From Haemaphysalis longicornis (Eukaryota > Arthropoda > Arachnida > Ixodida > Ixodidae): a stretch of DNA of 64,000 nt. Below, piece by piece: positions 12,201 through 21,971 of this stretch (positions within the stretch are counted from its first letter, which is position 1; every line of letters starts with the position of its first letter). The translations under genes were made by a program, and so were the position numbers. Under the pieces are notes generated by a model that did not search any database, was not told where the DNA came from, and saw nothing but the letters and a program-made list of their open reading frames with translations. The stretch covers positions 282,035,717-282,099,716 of the forward strand of contig CM023448.1 in NCBI GenBank assembly GCA_013339765.2, in the 5' to 3' direction.

Positions 12201-14142
12201 GTTACATAGAGGTCGCAAACATATGGGTTTCAATGGGGCCGGTAATGGGGAATTGAAAAACTTCGTTAAATCCAGGAATTCCTTACATAGAGGTTCGTTA
12301 CATCCAGGTTTAACTGTATACACATTAAATGGCCGGCCTGTTCGGAACAAAGGCTTCAAATCTCAACATACGATCGCATTATCACTGCGTACTAAAAGCG
12401 CGGTATACCTACAGCTACCGGAGAGAAGGCTCGCAGTTTGCTGCGCATGCGCGCGGGATAGTCCAAATGCCATTTATGAGAGGGTGCTTTTGACATATCT
12501 AGCCGATGGCCGTGTGGTCACTCAATCGAGCAGTGTAACCTCTCGCCTTCTGTTGGATGTCTGTGGATACTGCCGTGCCTTTGCAGGATATCAGGTCAAA
12601 TTTCTGACTACAGGTTTGGTCTGCAGCAGCTACCCAAGCAGCGGTCGTAGTGTTGGGAAACTCAGTCCATGAATATCCTTGTTTTGTCAGAGGTGCTATA
12701 GTTGATCCTGGCGGGTTGCAGCGGTGAGTGAAAGGGCGCGCAAGTGGCTGCGCTGATAACGGTGGTCGAGTTGACAAATGCATGCTGGAATGCTCACCCT
12801 CGTATGTTTACCCATAGTTGTCCACACACAAACGCACTCGTGTACTGCCCAAAAAAGGCGCGCCCTATTGACGCAAATTACAGGTTGATTAATGATTGGT
12901 TTTAGGCAGCATATTGATCTAAGTGGTAAATTTTTGTGGCCTTGTTTTTACTGCTGCTGTTCACGCGTTTTATCTCTCTATGCAATGATTTCGTCCTTGC
13001 TACTGACGCTTTGAGATCAGTACTGTTAGCAGCGTTTCTTGTGGAATGGTAAATTCAATTACCAACAGCACGGGTTGTGCTCCCTCTATTTTCGGTTATT
13101 TATAAAATCCTTATTGTTGCGGGAGCTGACACTTCCCCCGGTGCGCAAGGTAGCGCATACTTGCAAAACTATCTCGAAAATTTCGCCTTAAACAGATGAG
13201 CTGCAATTTGCGAAGATGCCCCAGTGAGGGAGCAATTAAGAGTCGAGTGCATTCTTGCAGAATAGTTTGTGGAATAGTGCGCTTAAAATGCAGCTTCATT
13301 AGGCGCGACGGTACCCGCCGCGGTGGCTCAGTGGCTAAGGCGTTGCGCTGCTGAGCACGAGGTCGCGGGCTCGATTCCCGGCCGCGGCGGCCGCTTTTCT
13401 GATGGAGGCGAAAAGCAAAAGCGCCCGTGTGTACGAGATTTCGACGCACCATGAAGATCCCCAGGGTCAAAATTCATCCGGAGCCCTCCACTACGGCGCG
13501 CCTCATCGCCTGCGTTGCGTCGGCGCGTTAAACCCTACAATCAATCGTCTAGGCGCGACGGTGCATGGGGCGGACAGGACGTCATCTACTGTCAATTTGT
13601 CGGCTTGTTACGGGACGTTCTATCCCAAATATGGCACAGCGTGCTTAAGAGTACGTTGTTATTGCTGTCCGGCAGACTGCAGAGCACGGCGGGTACATCA
13701 GTGCATAAGATTAGCGTTGGCAACTAATTGGATATAGCTCCAGCTCCCGCGGCTAACCGGGGATTTCGGTCCCCACAAGTCACCGTTCGTGTATTGGATG
13801 CAGGTTGACAATCCAGGCTTCCTGAACATGCTTCGGCAAGGGCCCGAGGAAGTGACCAGCCTCCTTAGCAGCTGGTCCGGCGTACAGGAAGTGCGCATCC
13901 GTCGTGGCGCCAGCCGTACGGGCGGTCACTACATTGTCGTGTCTTCGGTCGGAAGGGACTGGCAACGCTGGTTCCTCGAAGAGCTACTGCTCCAGCCCTG
14001 GTTCGCCAAGGCTGTCGAGAAGGCGGAACTTGGAGCAATTCATTCGTGCCGAGGCTCTCTAGGCCAAATCTCTGAGGCATCTCTGTCATGTCCTTATTTA
14101 CCATATTCCATCCAATGTGACTGCCTTTTACCATTATTTTAA
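3022..14142 (+). CDS. RdRP-1: RNA-dependent RNA polymerase of the eukaryotic RNAi type, C-terminal part (six exons)
   Basis: This gene should copy RNA templates into complementary RNA to amplify small-RNA silencing, the known role of the family (QDE-1, EGO-1, RDR6). I join 3022-3279, 3386-3556, 6820-6966, 9447-9571, 10106-11386 and 13804-14142. The phases fit at every junction and give 772 codons and a stop with no internal stop. Numbering from the first full codon, residues 150-156 read CPCLHPG, 178-191 run into RPHPDEMA, and D194-L-D-G-D198 is the catalytic motif binding metal; all three aspartates are present. Next come DGMAKFISDYI and a NAHLALAD segment typical of the family. The long C-terminal part has no other named domain. 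The 5' half lies left of the window. A missed small exon between 11387 and 13803 is possible. The intact frame suggests a working gene. Confidence 0.9.
3386..3556 (+). CDS. RdRP-1 exon B
   Basis: The acceptor is gctttccag at 3377-3385 and the donor is ACAG|GTACTG at 3557. It encodes SKSRIAVPQNLGRNMFGVLD and then LKYGEVFVQF, matching the family block 'RI.V....R.MFGV.D....L.YG.VFVQ'. The intron before it is only 106 bp; the intron after it is 3.26 kb and holds a SINE. Confidence 0.88.
3557..6819 (+). other. RdRP-1 intron (3.3 kb)
   Basis: Bounded by GTACTG and tcttcccag. Contents: the Ruka fragment at 4658-4830, otherwise unassigned sequence. Open frames such as 5264-5692 (minus, 142 codons) have no recognisable domain. 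Confidence 0.7.
4658..4830 (+). mobile_element. Ruka SINE, 5'-truncated, with target-site duplication
   Basis: The copy starts inside the GGCCGCGGCGGCC region just after the usual box B, so the RNA polymerase III promoter is lost. It carries the full body and an (AATC)n tail. AGTTTGCACTTCATTT at 4641-4656 is repeated exactly at 4831-4846, a 16-bp target-site duplication expected of LINE-driven target-primed insertion. It lies in sense within an RdRP-1 intron. Confidence 0.9.
6820..6966 (+). CDS. RdRP-1 exon C, ends at a GC donor
   Basis: The acceptor is tcttcccag at 6811-6819. It encodes TVLVTKCPCLHPGDVRKF, then IVFPAEGPRPHPDEMA, a very conserved RdRP block. To continue into the catalytic exon the codon must split after G6966, giving the donor CAG|GCAAGC, a GC instead of GT donor that otherwise fits the consensus. 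No GT nearby keeps both phase and conserved residues. Confidence 0.88.
7440..7830 (-). pseudogene. LINE ORF2 C-terminal fragment with zinc-binding motif
   Basis: Read on the minus strand it gives LETLYHRLRLNAALTKT, then after a frame change YCDNCGSPETVEHVL, and after another GPWHTPSAQRKALKALFEYL. The C-x2-C...H pattern and the final helix match the C-terminal end of tick I/R1-type non-LTR retrotransposon ORF2 proteins. At least two frameshifts make it dead. The rest of the element is absent. Confidence 0.65.
8064..8084 (+). repeat. Poly-G run, 21 bp
   Basis: An uninterrupted run of 21 G inside the GC-AG intron. Such runs can form G-quadruplexes and are prone to length error in sequencing. 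Confidence 0.95.
9447..9571 (+). CDS. RdRP-1 exon D: catalytic DLDGDEY exon
   Basis: The acceptor is atgtgcag and the donor is CTG|GTAATT at 9572. The first residues are SDLDGDEYIVIWD: the DxDGD motif (codons at 9452-9466) is the signature of cellular RdRPs and binds the catalytic magnesium. EPMVYG follows as in relatives. The exon is short (125 bp) and its entry depends on the unusual GC donor upstream. Confidence 0.93.
9572..10105 (+). other. RdRP-1 intron (534 bp)
   Basis: GT at 9572 and the acceptor ttgtattgccag ending at 10105. No repeat or gene recognised inside. Confidence 0.75.
10106..11386 (+). CDS. RdRP-1 exon E (427 codons)
   Basis: Phase 0 at both ends, with donor AAG|GTAAAA at 11387. 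It starts DGMAKFISDYIMNDNVG, then NAHLALAD and CLDFAKTG, conserved positions downstream of the catalytic loop. KPHEYPDFMEK follows. The remaining 330 or so codons are less conserved, helix-rich by eye and contain several Cys pairs of unknown meaning. The frame stays open without a break, so the exon appears to be under selection. Confidence 0.88.
11418..12316. mobile_element. Pogo/Tigger-like non-autonomous DNA element (899 bp)
   Basis: The left end reads CAGTTAAACCTGGATATAACG and the right end is its inverse, CGTTACATCCAGGTTTAACTG. Each is flanked by TA (11416-11417 and 12317-12318), the target duplication of Tc1/mariner-pogo elements. No transposase is visible inside, so it would be moved in trans. 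The element begins 31 bp after the donor of RdRP-1 exon E. Confidence 0.82.
13313..13549 (+). mobile_element. Ruka SINE, full length
   Basis: Box A (TGGCTCAGTGG) and a box B-like GGGCTCGATTCC mark the tRNA-derived head, followed by the family body and a short (AATC) tail. TAGGCGCGACGGT is repeated at 13300-13312 and 13550-13562, a 13-bp target-site duplication. It lies in sense inside the RdRP-1 intron 254 bp before the last exon. Confidence 0.93.
13804..14142 (+). CDS. RdRP-1 last exon F
   Basis: The acceptor is attggatgcag ending at 13803, phase 0, and TAA is at 14140-14142. It encodes 112 residues including SWSGVQEVRIRRG and DWQRWFLEELLLQPWF, a compact terminal segment consistent with the family's C-terminal end. 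The last 35 or so residues look less constrained. Joining to exon E is inferred from phase, strand and lack of another candidate. Confidence 0.72.
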   Translation, partial: VDNPGFLNMLRQGPEEVTSLLSSWSGVQEVRIRRGASRTGGHYIVVSSVGRDWQRWFLEELLLQPWFAKAVEKAELGAIHSCRGSLGQISEASLSCPYLPYSIQCDCLLPLF

Positions 14143-14660
14143 CGTGAGCGAGAGCTAGAATTTTAAATTTTGCTGTATTTAAGTTTTTACTCGAGTAGAG
14201 AAAAGTTTATTTTGCATTTGGAAACGTGTAGGAATGGGACATGTGATGACGTTGAATGAAAGTGTGCCTTTTTGTGACAAGTTTCCCATTCAATGCATTT
14301 GCAATGTTTTATTGATGCTTGCATGTATTTTAAGTTTTTAATAACATAAATATAAGGACGAAGCCCACGTATTTTTCTAAGTGCGTTTGATTTGTAGTAA
14401 TCAGAGGGACATATAGCAAGGATCCCTTTACAAATCAGGTATACGCCGGGTTGAGTATAAATTGCGACCGAAATTACAGGAGAATTCTCATCGTTGAAAT
14501 GTCTCAGCATGTTTACGATAGATGCCTTCCGTTTTTTTCTCGGTCTTACCTCTGGCTCCAATGTTTAAAATGTGACCAAGCGTAAATATGTGCGTGCTGA
14601 ATTACTGTTTTGCAACCGAACGAATTTAATAAATTATTATGCTTGTGCTTCACTGGTGCA
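14143..14660 (+). terminator. RdRP-1 3' UTR with poly(A) signal
   Basis: A canonical AATAAA lies at 14628-14633, about 490 bp after the stop, followed by a GT/T-rich stretch (gcttgtgcttc...tttt). This is a plausible polyadenylation site closing the gene. Confidence 0.6.
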
Positions 14661-15419
14661 ACTTTTCGAGCGCTATACTAGTGGCCTGCGCGCATGATGC
14701 ATACACACATGCAGCAAACCTACAATATTGTCACGAAGCCAAAGATGACGAAGTTGTCTTGAAGGAAAAAAACTTTATTGGAGCGAATTTGTGCTCCCCT
14801 AACTAAAAAAAATACACAGGCGACGAAGCAGCAGTGAACAAAGTGACGTGCGCAGGCGAGTGTCGGCGAATCGAATGCCACGGTGTCTGCTCTGCGGGCA
14901 TTTATCTTACGGTGCCGGTGTTTCTCGAACCGTAGAATTACATGGAGAACACTGTAGATAAGACTATTCTAGGCTAGTGGCGTTAGGGCGAAACATTCTC
15001 CCTATCAAATTATGTGCTTCATTCGGGACACAGATAACACAGCCCGGCGCAGCCGTGCAGTAAAAGCAAGAACATAAACAAATCAAATGCGTGGTTCGCG
15101 GCAATATTTCGAAGTATACTGCGTTAGGACCACCCTATGAAACTGAATGTATGACCTAATGTTTCCAGTGTAAATCTAAAGGCTAGTAATAGTGCTATAG
15201 AACTTTCGCACATGCTCAACGCACATTTCATGTGCCTGGGTGGCTCTGGTGGCCACACCAGTCACTGTTTTATACATTGCAATTTTAGTGTAAACGTGTT
15301 ATTTTAAATTCAGCATTTCTATGTGGACTCTACAAAGAAACTTGCCTGTCCGTCTATAACGCTTGCGGTGTCACACTTGCGCCGCATACGGAACGAAACA
15401 AAATGCCCTTGGTCCTTGG
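14661..15419. other. Intergenic, nothing recognised
   Basis: No gene, RNA or named repeat seen between the RdRP-1 3' end and the inverted-repeat element. Confidence 0.5.
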
Positions 15420-15680
15420 TATTTTCACGGGACACCGCTTTTACGACGATAATTCCAAATTTTTAATTTTTTTTCCTGGGCGAATCACTGGTCGGTTCGC
15501 GCTAAAGCTACACGCGGTCTCATTTTGAGGTCTATTTTGTTTGACACCGGGAGCAACGACGGCACGTACCTGTTTGTTCTGAAAATAAACTATTTTCGCC
15601 TGTGGTAAAATGGCGGCCGATTTAGATGTGCGAGCCAATTCAAGCTGATCTTGGAACGGCGGCGCCACGTGGACTTCCTG
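15420..15680 (-). repeat. Left arm of a long inverted repeat
   Basis: Its reverse complement aligns by eye with 17345-17620 over most of its length: shared blocks include GCTCGCAC.TC, AATCGGCCGCC, GTGTCAAACAAAATAGACC and ATTATCGTCGTAA at the outer edge. The arms have diverged by substitutions and small indels. Confidence 0.75.
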
Positions 15681-15730
15681 TATGCTTTTAAAACCTTATC
15701 GATGCCTTACCATCCTTTTGAGTCAGCTGT

Positions 15731-16980
15731 ATGCGATACATTCATATCCCAACTCCTGCTAAATCGCCCATCCTTCTCTGTACCCTTCCTTTAGAGTTAG
15801 AGGAAGCGTCGGAGCTTGCGGTCTCCTTTTTAGATACCATCAAAACATCTGTAACAGCTTTTATAGCACCATGGAATCACCACCCTGTATCATGTGCCAC
15901 ATCTTTCACGCACAGAGAAAAACTGAGTGCGAGATATGCAATCCTGCAGCACTTGTCTCTGCAGCATAAATACCAGTGTGCACAATTTTACACTGACGCC
16001 TCAAAAACTGCCAATTATGTCTCCTGTGCTGCGCACGGACCCAGCTTCACTATCAGTAAAACTATGAATTGCAATACTAGTACTTTTACAGCAGAGGCCT
16101 GTGGTATACTTGTGGAATTTGACTTTGAAGGGTATATTTAACAAACAATCTATTGTCTATACAGATTCCCTTAGTGTTGTGCGGGCATTCGCATCCCCAA
16201 ATCCTTCTAAGAAGCATGTTCTCAATCTTCTTTTCAACGTCATCATGTTTGTATATTCCCAAAAACGTGATGTGGTTCTTTGCTGGTTCCCAGGTCACTC
16301 TGGAATCGCCGGTAATGAGGTGGCAGATGAAATGGCGACTACTGCTGCACTTACAAATAGTGAATATTGCAGCGCTACCGTACACCGACCTGAAACCCCA
16401 CATCGGACAACACCTTTGAAAAACATGGCAAGCACACTGGAATGAACAAACTACACGTAATAAAGCCACTCTTGGGACCATACACCACCGACACACGCAA
16501 CAGACACACAGGAAGTTGCCTTGGCTAGGTTACGGATAGGCCACACACATGTAACCTTCACACTTGCTCGTTCTTCAAGATCATTGTGTAGCAGGTGCGG
16601 AGAGGGTCTGTATATTCGTAATACACATCCTCACACAATGCAAAGCACTATGCACAACACGACATACTCTTTCCAGAGCTATACAGATGCAACTTTCCGC
16701 TGCATTCAGCATACTTTCTGGGAGATAACCCCACGGTTTCTGTTAAATGTACTTTTAAATTTTTGACAGATTCACTTTGACAGACATTCACTCATCTCGT
16801 ATCATGTGTGATCACCAACTGGCCCTATACACCAGCCATCTTCACATGATTTTATTTCGCTTCACTTTTGTTTTGTGCCTACTGAAATAATTTAGTGTTT
16901 ACACTTACAACTGTATCACTAAATAACTATTCTTTGGCGCTCTTTGCCCTAGCTGGCATTGCGCCAATAAACACAAATCA
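15731..16980 (+). pseudogene. I-like LINE 3' part: RNase H domain and tail
   Basis: Two overlapping frames (15731-16141 and 16101-16445) together give an RNase H domain: FYTDASK, FTAEACGI, VYTDSLSVV and CWFPGHSGIAGNEVADEM, holding the D-E-D-D catalytic residues. Further on, LARLRIGHTH and a degenerate Cys motif match the C-terminal end of I-clade ORF2. The 3' end, GCGCTCTTTGCCCTAGCTGG...CCAATAAACACAAATCA, looks like the 3' terminus of tick I-type LINEs. A frameshift near 16110-16140 and later stops make it inactive. Reverse transcriptase is missing. Confidence 0.82.
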
Positions 16981-16984
16981 ATGG

Positions 16985-17375
16985 CGCGACCCGGGGTAGG
17001 CAGAGCGAAACAGACGACGGGGATTTATGCTCCTTCCCCGGCAGGAAGGCGCAGATGGGGTAGCACACGATCAGAAAATGTGAAAGCAGGTTTTCTGTTC
17101 GTCTGCTACCTCATTTGGTTCCTTCCATGGTAGGAAGGAGCCAAATGAGGTAGCAGACGACCAGAAAATGTGAAAGCAGTTGAGGAAACAAATCCAGCGT
17201 TTATTGGCAACGATGAACCGTGGAAATATTTTGATTGGACCAGCTTTATGCAACTATTTGTGATCATCGTTAACTAAAGACGAAAAATTTTCTGGTCCTC
17301 AGCTACCTCATTTGGCTCCTTCGTATACAGCGAATCCCCATCGTCCGTTTTGCTCTGCATACCCCAGGTGGCACC
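16985..17375. mobile_element. MITE-like sequence with about 40-bp inverted ends and internal hairpin
   Basis: The segment GGGGTAGGCAGAGCGAAAC... (16992-17027) is inverted at 17331-17370 with few differences. Inside, a GGAAGG...GGTAGCA.ACGA.CAG unit occurs three or four times in alternating orientation (17044, 17099, 17133 and 17291 onward). No coding capacity. It abuts the LINE 3' end on the left and the right arm of the larger inverted repeat on the right. Confidence 0.6.
17099..17160. repeat. 28-bp perfect-but-one hairpin
   Basis: 17099-17126 pairs with 17133-17160, one mismatch in 28, around a six-base loop ATGGTA. It arises from two inverted copies of the local unit. Confidence 0.9.
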
Positions 17376-17620
17376 GGCGTTACAACATCCTCTTGGACTA
17401 GCTCGCACGTCAAAATCGGCCGCCGTGTTCCCATATGCGAAAATCGTTTTTATTTATTTTCTGGATAAACAGGTAAGTAGCGTCGTTGTTCCAGTGTCAA
17501 ACAAAATAGACCACAGAATGCGACCTTCGTGTGAAGTTTGAACGCGCACCGGGGAGCGGTTCTTTCAGGAAAAAATTTTCAAGCGTTCCCATTATCGTCG
17601 TAACACCCTGTATTTCCCCT
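17345..17620 (+). repeat. Right arm of the long inverted repeat
   Basis: Partner of 15420-15680 in opposite orientation. The outer edge ATTATCGTCGTAACACCCTG resembles the inverted edge TTTTACGACGATAA of the left arm, as expected for termini of one element. Confidence 0.75.
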
Positions 17621-17714
17621 AGAGGGGGACGGCAAGCCTATGAAATGCTCCGGGGGTCCTTCCAACCTCTTCTGTCACACTGCTAAGCTTTCCATCTCGT
17701 GAACGATAGCCGAG

Positions 17715-18640
17715 GTGGCTTACCCCGAAAACAAATTACCGCGCATAGATAATTCCCCCTCTTCCCACGCAGGAGGTTATTCTTCGGCGCCTTCAGCAAC
17801 GCGTGGATGGCACAGAAGATGCCCGACTATGTTCGTATTCAGAAAGCATCTGTGTACCCACGACATCCTCGTTCAAATCAAGGACGTAATCACCCCGCGC
17901 GGTACTGATCTTCGACCTTAAAGGGGCGTTTACAGACGTCACACAAGGCAGTCCTCTATCACCTGGCAATTTATAAGGCAATCATCTATAATCTGGCTGC
18001 GGAGAAGAGATGTAAACCTATATTGCCGACTTCAACTCCTACCGCTGAGCAATCATAACGATAGGAGGAGTCTCCTGGTACCCAATTATCCTTGGAGACC
18101 GGGGCACCCACGCAGGGTTCTGTCATCTCTTCAACATAGCCATCCTATAGGTGCTCAAACGATTGGAGAGAATTTACAACATAAAACATGGCCTTGAAGA
18201 AGACGATATTACTATCTGGGTGGACACATTTGATTGGCGGCCTCTAACATACGTTCCAGCAAGTAACTCGTACTGTGAATGAGTACGCCAGGAGGGTGAG
18301 GACTAACATGTGCTCCGAAAAAATCGAAACTTCTGGCCGTGCGCAGGCGACGCGCATAGAAATATAAGGGCAATATTGAACTCTGGCTGGAAGGTCATAC
18401 AGTCAGGACTACAAAGACAGTGCAAAGACAATACTTGGATTAGGCACTCAGGTGGACACAAAACACCGGACTGATTCAGAAACTAAAGAGGACCACAGAA
18501 CAAATCACTCGGATGCTACGGAGAGTGACGAACAGACAGAGGACTGAAAGAGCAGGACACTACCAGATTGGCCCAGGCCTCCAACCTCTCACTCATTGCC
18601 TACACGGCCCCGTACATAGTTTTATGACCAAGCGAGAGAG
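17715..18640 (+). pseudogene. I-like LINE reverse transcriptase remnant
   Basis: Conceptual reading with many stops gives MFVFRKHLCTHDILVQIKD, then ILGDRGT near 18095, LFNIAIL, and DDITIWVDT near 18200, equivalent to the fingers, palm and (A)DD motifs of an I-clade RT. Further on, MKEQDT-like and ASNLSLIAYTAPY segments match the thumb region of the same clade. It is heavily decayed. It lies on the same strand as the RNase H remnant upstream but in the wrong order, so it is a separate insertion. Confidence 0.7.
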
Positions 18641-19023
18641 AGAGAGGAAGAGGAGCTGAATGTCATGCGTATATCCTACAAACAGGCACTAGTAATCCCT
18701 ATGAGCGTGTGGACAGCTCGACTGCTGAAGTCGAGATGCCAGAATAAGTTTTGCTGTCTCCCTCTCTTTTCCGTACAAACATTTTATCCGAACAATGTAT
18801 TCGTGTATAGCAGTGGAGGCTTACTTTAAATAAGCTAGCTCGGTGTACAGTGCTCCATAGAGATACATGGGGTGGTAAGAAAGTATTTAATAGCACAAAG
18901 AACATCGTACTCCATATATTGCGCCTAAACTGTCTTCCCAGCAATGTACTAGTGTAGAGAAGTGAAGCAGACTTCAAATGCTATGGTTTTATAGTCTTTT
19001 ATACGGTTACACGGGGTATCATA
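18641..19023. other. Non-coding; two similar ~140-bp segments
   Basis: Segments near 18790-18890 and 18935-19025 share an imperfect order (gcaatgta.t.gtgta...gaggcttactt/ cagacttc...acacggggt), possibly an old tandem duplication. No gene seen. Confidence 0.35.
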
Positions 19024-19027
19024 GAAG

Positions 19028-19268
19028 TGTAGCCGCCTCTTCGTCGTCAAAGCATGCGCCCACTATTATCACCATGGGCCGCTGTGCCAGCGTCATCAGC
19101 GCGAGGCCTCGGCATGCAGGCAGAGCCACGCGCAACGAAAGAGAACACCCCGACTGCTGCGCTGCTCGGCCGCATTCCACGGGCGCTTCCCGGCTCGCGG
19201 ACTCCTGCTGCCTTCGAAACTGATCTGAAAAATGTAGGGTGAGCCGCACGACCACATCGGCGCCTACA
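19028..19268 (+). repeat. 5' LTR
   Basis: Starts TG, ends CA, near identical to 21300-21543 apart from scattered substitutions and a short insertion near the 3' end. Confidence 0.93.
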
Positions 19269-19273
19269 TTAAT

Positions 19274-19290
19274 TGGTGACCCGGACGTGA
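19274..19290 (+). promoter_or_regulatory. tRNA primer-binding site of the LTR element
   Basis: TGGTGACCCGGACGTGA directly downstream of the 5' LTR begins TGG, the complement of a tRNA CCA end. This is the usual minus-strand primer site of gypsy-type elements. Confidence 0.8.
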
Positions 19291-19359
19291 ACAGTATGGA
19301 GCCCCACTTCGCTCGCCCTCTGCCGCCCTACCGGCCTTCGAGCGACCCCACCCCCGAGC

Positions 19360-20050
19360 CTGGTTCTTAAAAATGGAAGCGCACTTCTTCATCCGCCGCA
19401 TCAACTCATAGACCGAGCGCTACCGCATCACCACCGCCCTGCTTCCGGCCGACCTACGCTGTGAGCCGCTAAAACACGGTGAGCGGCCCTACGACACGCT
19501 ACAGGCCTACGTGATGGCGCGCCTCGGATCGAGTATTTCCCGCCACAAGGACGATGCATCGCCCCCTTCCATGGTTACCTCGCACGACGTAGCGCACGAT
19601 GGAATGGGAGCCGTGCTGACCCACTTGCAGCCTCCCTCGCGCCCTGAAGACGACTCTCCGAACCAAGAGCGAAGAGACGTTCTACCACCACCCGGCTTCG
19701 CTGAACGTCGTTCTACGGGTCACTCCAAGCCGGCTGCGCCCAGCCACTACACTCAAAGTGCTTCCGCCACGGCACTCAGTGCAGCGACCTTGCCACCCCG
19801 CCCACCGTTCTACCATAACCCAAAGGTGTGGCTTATGCAGATGGAGTGCTTTATCGACCTGTACCACGTCACAGCCCAGGAGAACCGTTGCTCACTGATG
19901 TACGAGCTCCTACCATCAAGCTTAGCCTCCAGCTTGCGGAGCCTGGAGCCCAGCCCTACGACGAGCTCCGGACCGTCCTCCTGACGCACTACGTTAATTC
20001 GGCACCTCAAACCATCCGCGCCAGCCGCCCGGCCTTGCACCACCCCGGTC
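19360..20050 (+). pseudogene. Gag-like capsid fragments, apparently two in tandem
   Basis: One reading near 19365-19510 gives FLKMEAHFFIRRINS, a stop, then TERYRITTALLPADLR and RPYDTLQAYV. A second, at 19800-19990, gives PKVWLMQMECFIDLYHVTAQ, then CSLMYELLPSSLASSL, continuing out of frame as PYDELRTVLLTHYV. Both have the layout of the gypsy-type capsid block (W-[FL]-x-[KQ]-[ME], then ...TALLP, then PYD.L...[VL]). So the gag region seems to contain two diverged copies of the same block, each broken. Confidence 0.6.
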
Positions 20051-21299
20051 AGGGACCTTGTGCCTAGCAGCAGAAATCATGCTGGCGTCAGTGGTACCAC
20101 CCCGCGACGACACCACAGCCACTGCGACCACGCTCTACCCCGTGGATGGCAGCCCAGAGGCATCGACAATGAAGGACTGCACCTCACGCCCTAGCAGTCC
20201 GCCGCCCAATGTATCTGCGCTGCCTCCCCGCAGCACTAAAGCCCCGGGCTGGCTCCTGAAGCAACCGTTTTTACCACCATTCATGTAAGCGGCTCCTGAG
20301 AACCCAGGTGCAATTTCGGCAAACATGACGCCGTGTTCGTCCGCACGCCTGCATACTTCAGTCGAAGACGCTGTTTCGTCACGAATTTCAACCGTCTTTG
20401 CTCTGGCTGACGCGTCCATTACGGTTCCCCTGCCGTCGCCGCAAATCACGCACGAGACGCACACTGTTGTACTCGTTCCCGACGTTGAGGAAAGCCCGTC
20501 CTCCAACGACCTGACCACCATGGCTGAATGGATGCAGAGCCTGCTAGCCAAAAGTCCCGCACGTCCCAGGAATCAGCCCTCTCCTGACTTGAAGCCACCC
20601 CCGCAATTAGTCATTTCCGCCGTCGTGGTCGGCGTCGCAAGCGCCGACCACGAAGGCGGTCATCTGGGCAGGCACGGCAGCATGATCTCCACGTTAGCCG
20701 CTGTTCCGGCTCTGCGAACGTCCGAGGCGAACGCGCTGGATCCGTCGTGTTTTTCGCGTTCACCATCTCCGGTTTGCGGTTACTTCTGCACCACGAAAGT
20801 GCCGCAGTCATCATCGGCGTCGTCTCCCGATTCCAAGTCAATCATGCGCCTCGATGCTGCGCCCGACTGTACCCTCTCCCCCTCAACTTCGACAGATCAG
20901 GCGTGCTGCTACACGGGCAAACTCACGATGCGGAGCACTGCGCTTACAGCGCCCGCTCTTCCTCGACCACCTCATCTGCATCTGTGTACATACCAGCGGC
21001 AGCTGGGGATGGGACCGGCCGACTTCTAATCAAGCTCGACCACTGCACCATACCCAGCCCAGGCCACCGGAAGCAACAATGCGCTCCCGAAGCCCTTAAG
21101 ATGACGACTTGGACTGTAACCAGAACACCTTACGAAAGTGACCACTTTAATATCTAAGAATTCAAGGACCTGGACCCTGGACGCACCGTGTACACATACT
21201 TATGCAGCCTTCGTTACGCCCGTGCTACCCTGTGTATATAGCTTCCAGCATAGTTGCTCATGTTCGTTTCCCTTTTGTCGTGCTCCAGGGGGGGAGCCC
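20051..21299 (+). pseudogene. Rest of the LTR-element interior
   Basis: A 235-codon open frame (20325-21029) is rich in Ser, Pro and Thr and has no protease or RT motif. I could not align it confidently to a Cys-rich gag tail. It ends before the purine tract. Confidence 0.4.
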
Positions 21300-21543
21300 T
21301 GTAGCCGCTTCTTCGTCGTCAAAGCATGCGCCCACTATCATCACCATGAGCCGCTGTGTCAGCGTCATAAGCGCGGGGCCTCGGCACGCAGGCAGAGCCA
21401 CGCGCAACGAAAGAGAACACCCAGGCTGCTGCGCTGGTCGGCCGCATTCCACGGGCGCTCCCCGGCTCGCGGACTCCTGCTGCCATCGAAACTGATCTGA
21501 AAATATATGTAGGGTGAGCCGCACGACCACATCGGCGCCTACA
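21300..21543 (+). repeat. 3' LTR
   Basis: Direct repeat of the 5' LTR, followed at once by the GAAG target duplication. Confidence 0.93.
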
Positions 21544-21971
21544 GAAGCATTTGAGGAGCGTCTTCCTGCGAAGCAGTATATGAGGCGTTTTTTTTTTTCG
21601 TGATGAGCCAGGTCAACGTAATGCGAATTGGAGAAACAAGCGAAAGTTTGTTAGTAGACCTAAATTCAGCGCCGTCAAAGCTATACACTAAAGCCCGCTT
21701 ACATTGAACACGGATATATCGAATTATTGCTTATATCGAACTCTTGTACAATTCCGATAAACATTACATGCATATTAAACTTTTTATATCGAACGCGATT
21801 TTGCTCGATATATCGAACTCTCCCGAGCCGGATTTTAAATGCGGAGCATTTCTTAGGCTGGCCTGGTCCTCCGTCGTTGATGTCGGCGCCGTCCACACGC
21901 TCACTGCGCATGCGCAACTCTCCTCCTTACACCCACAGCTCCGCGATACTACACTATAAAAAAAAGAACTA

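Larger units (their letters stand above)
11387..13803 (+). other. RdRP-1 last intron (2.4 kb)
   Basis: Holds a pogo-like MITE (11418-12316) and a complete Ruka SINE (13313-13549). No additional RdRP exon is evident, but a small one cannot be excluded. Confidence 0.65.
19028..21543 (+). mobile_element. Gag-only gypsy-like LTR retrotransposon
   Basis: Two direct repeats TGTAGCCGC...CGGCGCCTACA (19028-19268, 241 bp; 21300-21543, 244 bp) flank 2.03 kb. GAAG precedes (19024-19027) and follows (21544-21547) the element as a 4-bp target duplication. A primer-binding site, TGGTGACCCGGACGTGA, starts five bases after the 5' LTR, and a purine tract AGGGGGGGAG (21287-21296) precedes the 3' LTR. The interior holds broken gag-like sequence and no protease, RT, RNase H or integrase, so it needs proteins from a relative. 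LTR differences are few by eye, so insertion is fairly recent. Confidence 0.92.

Noticed and set aside
17041..17330. CRISPR-like array
   Set aside because: Units alternate in orientation, spacing is irregular and the genome is eukaryotic.
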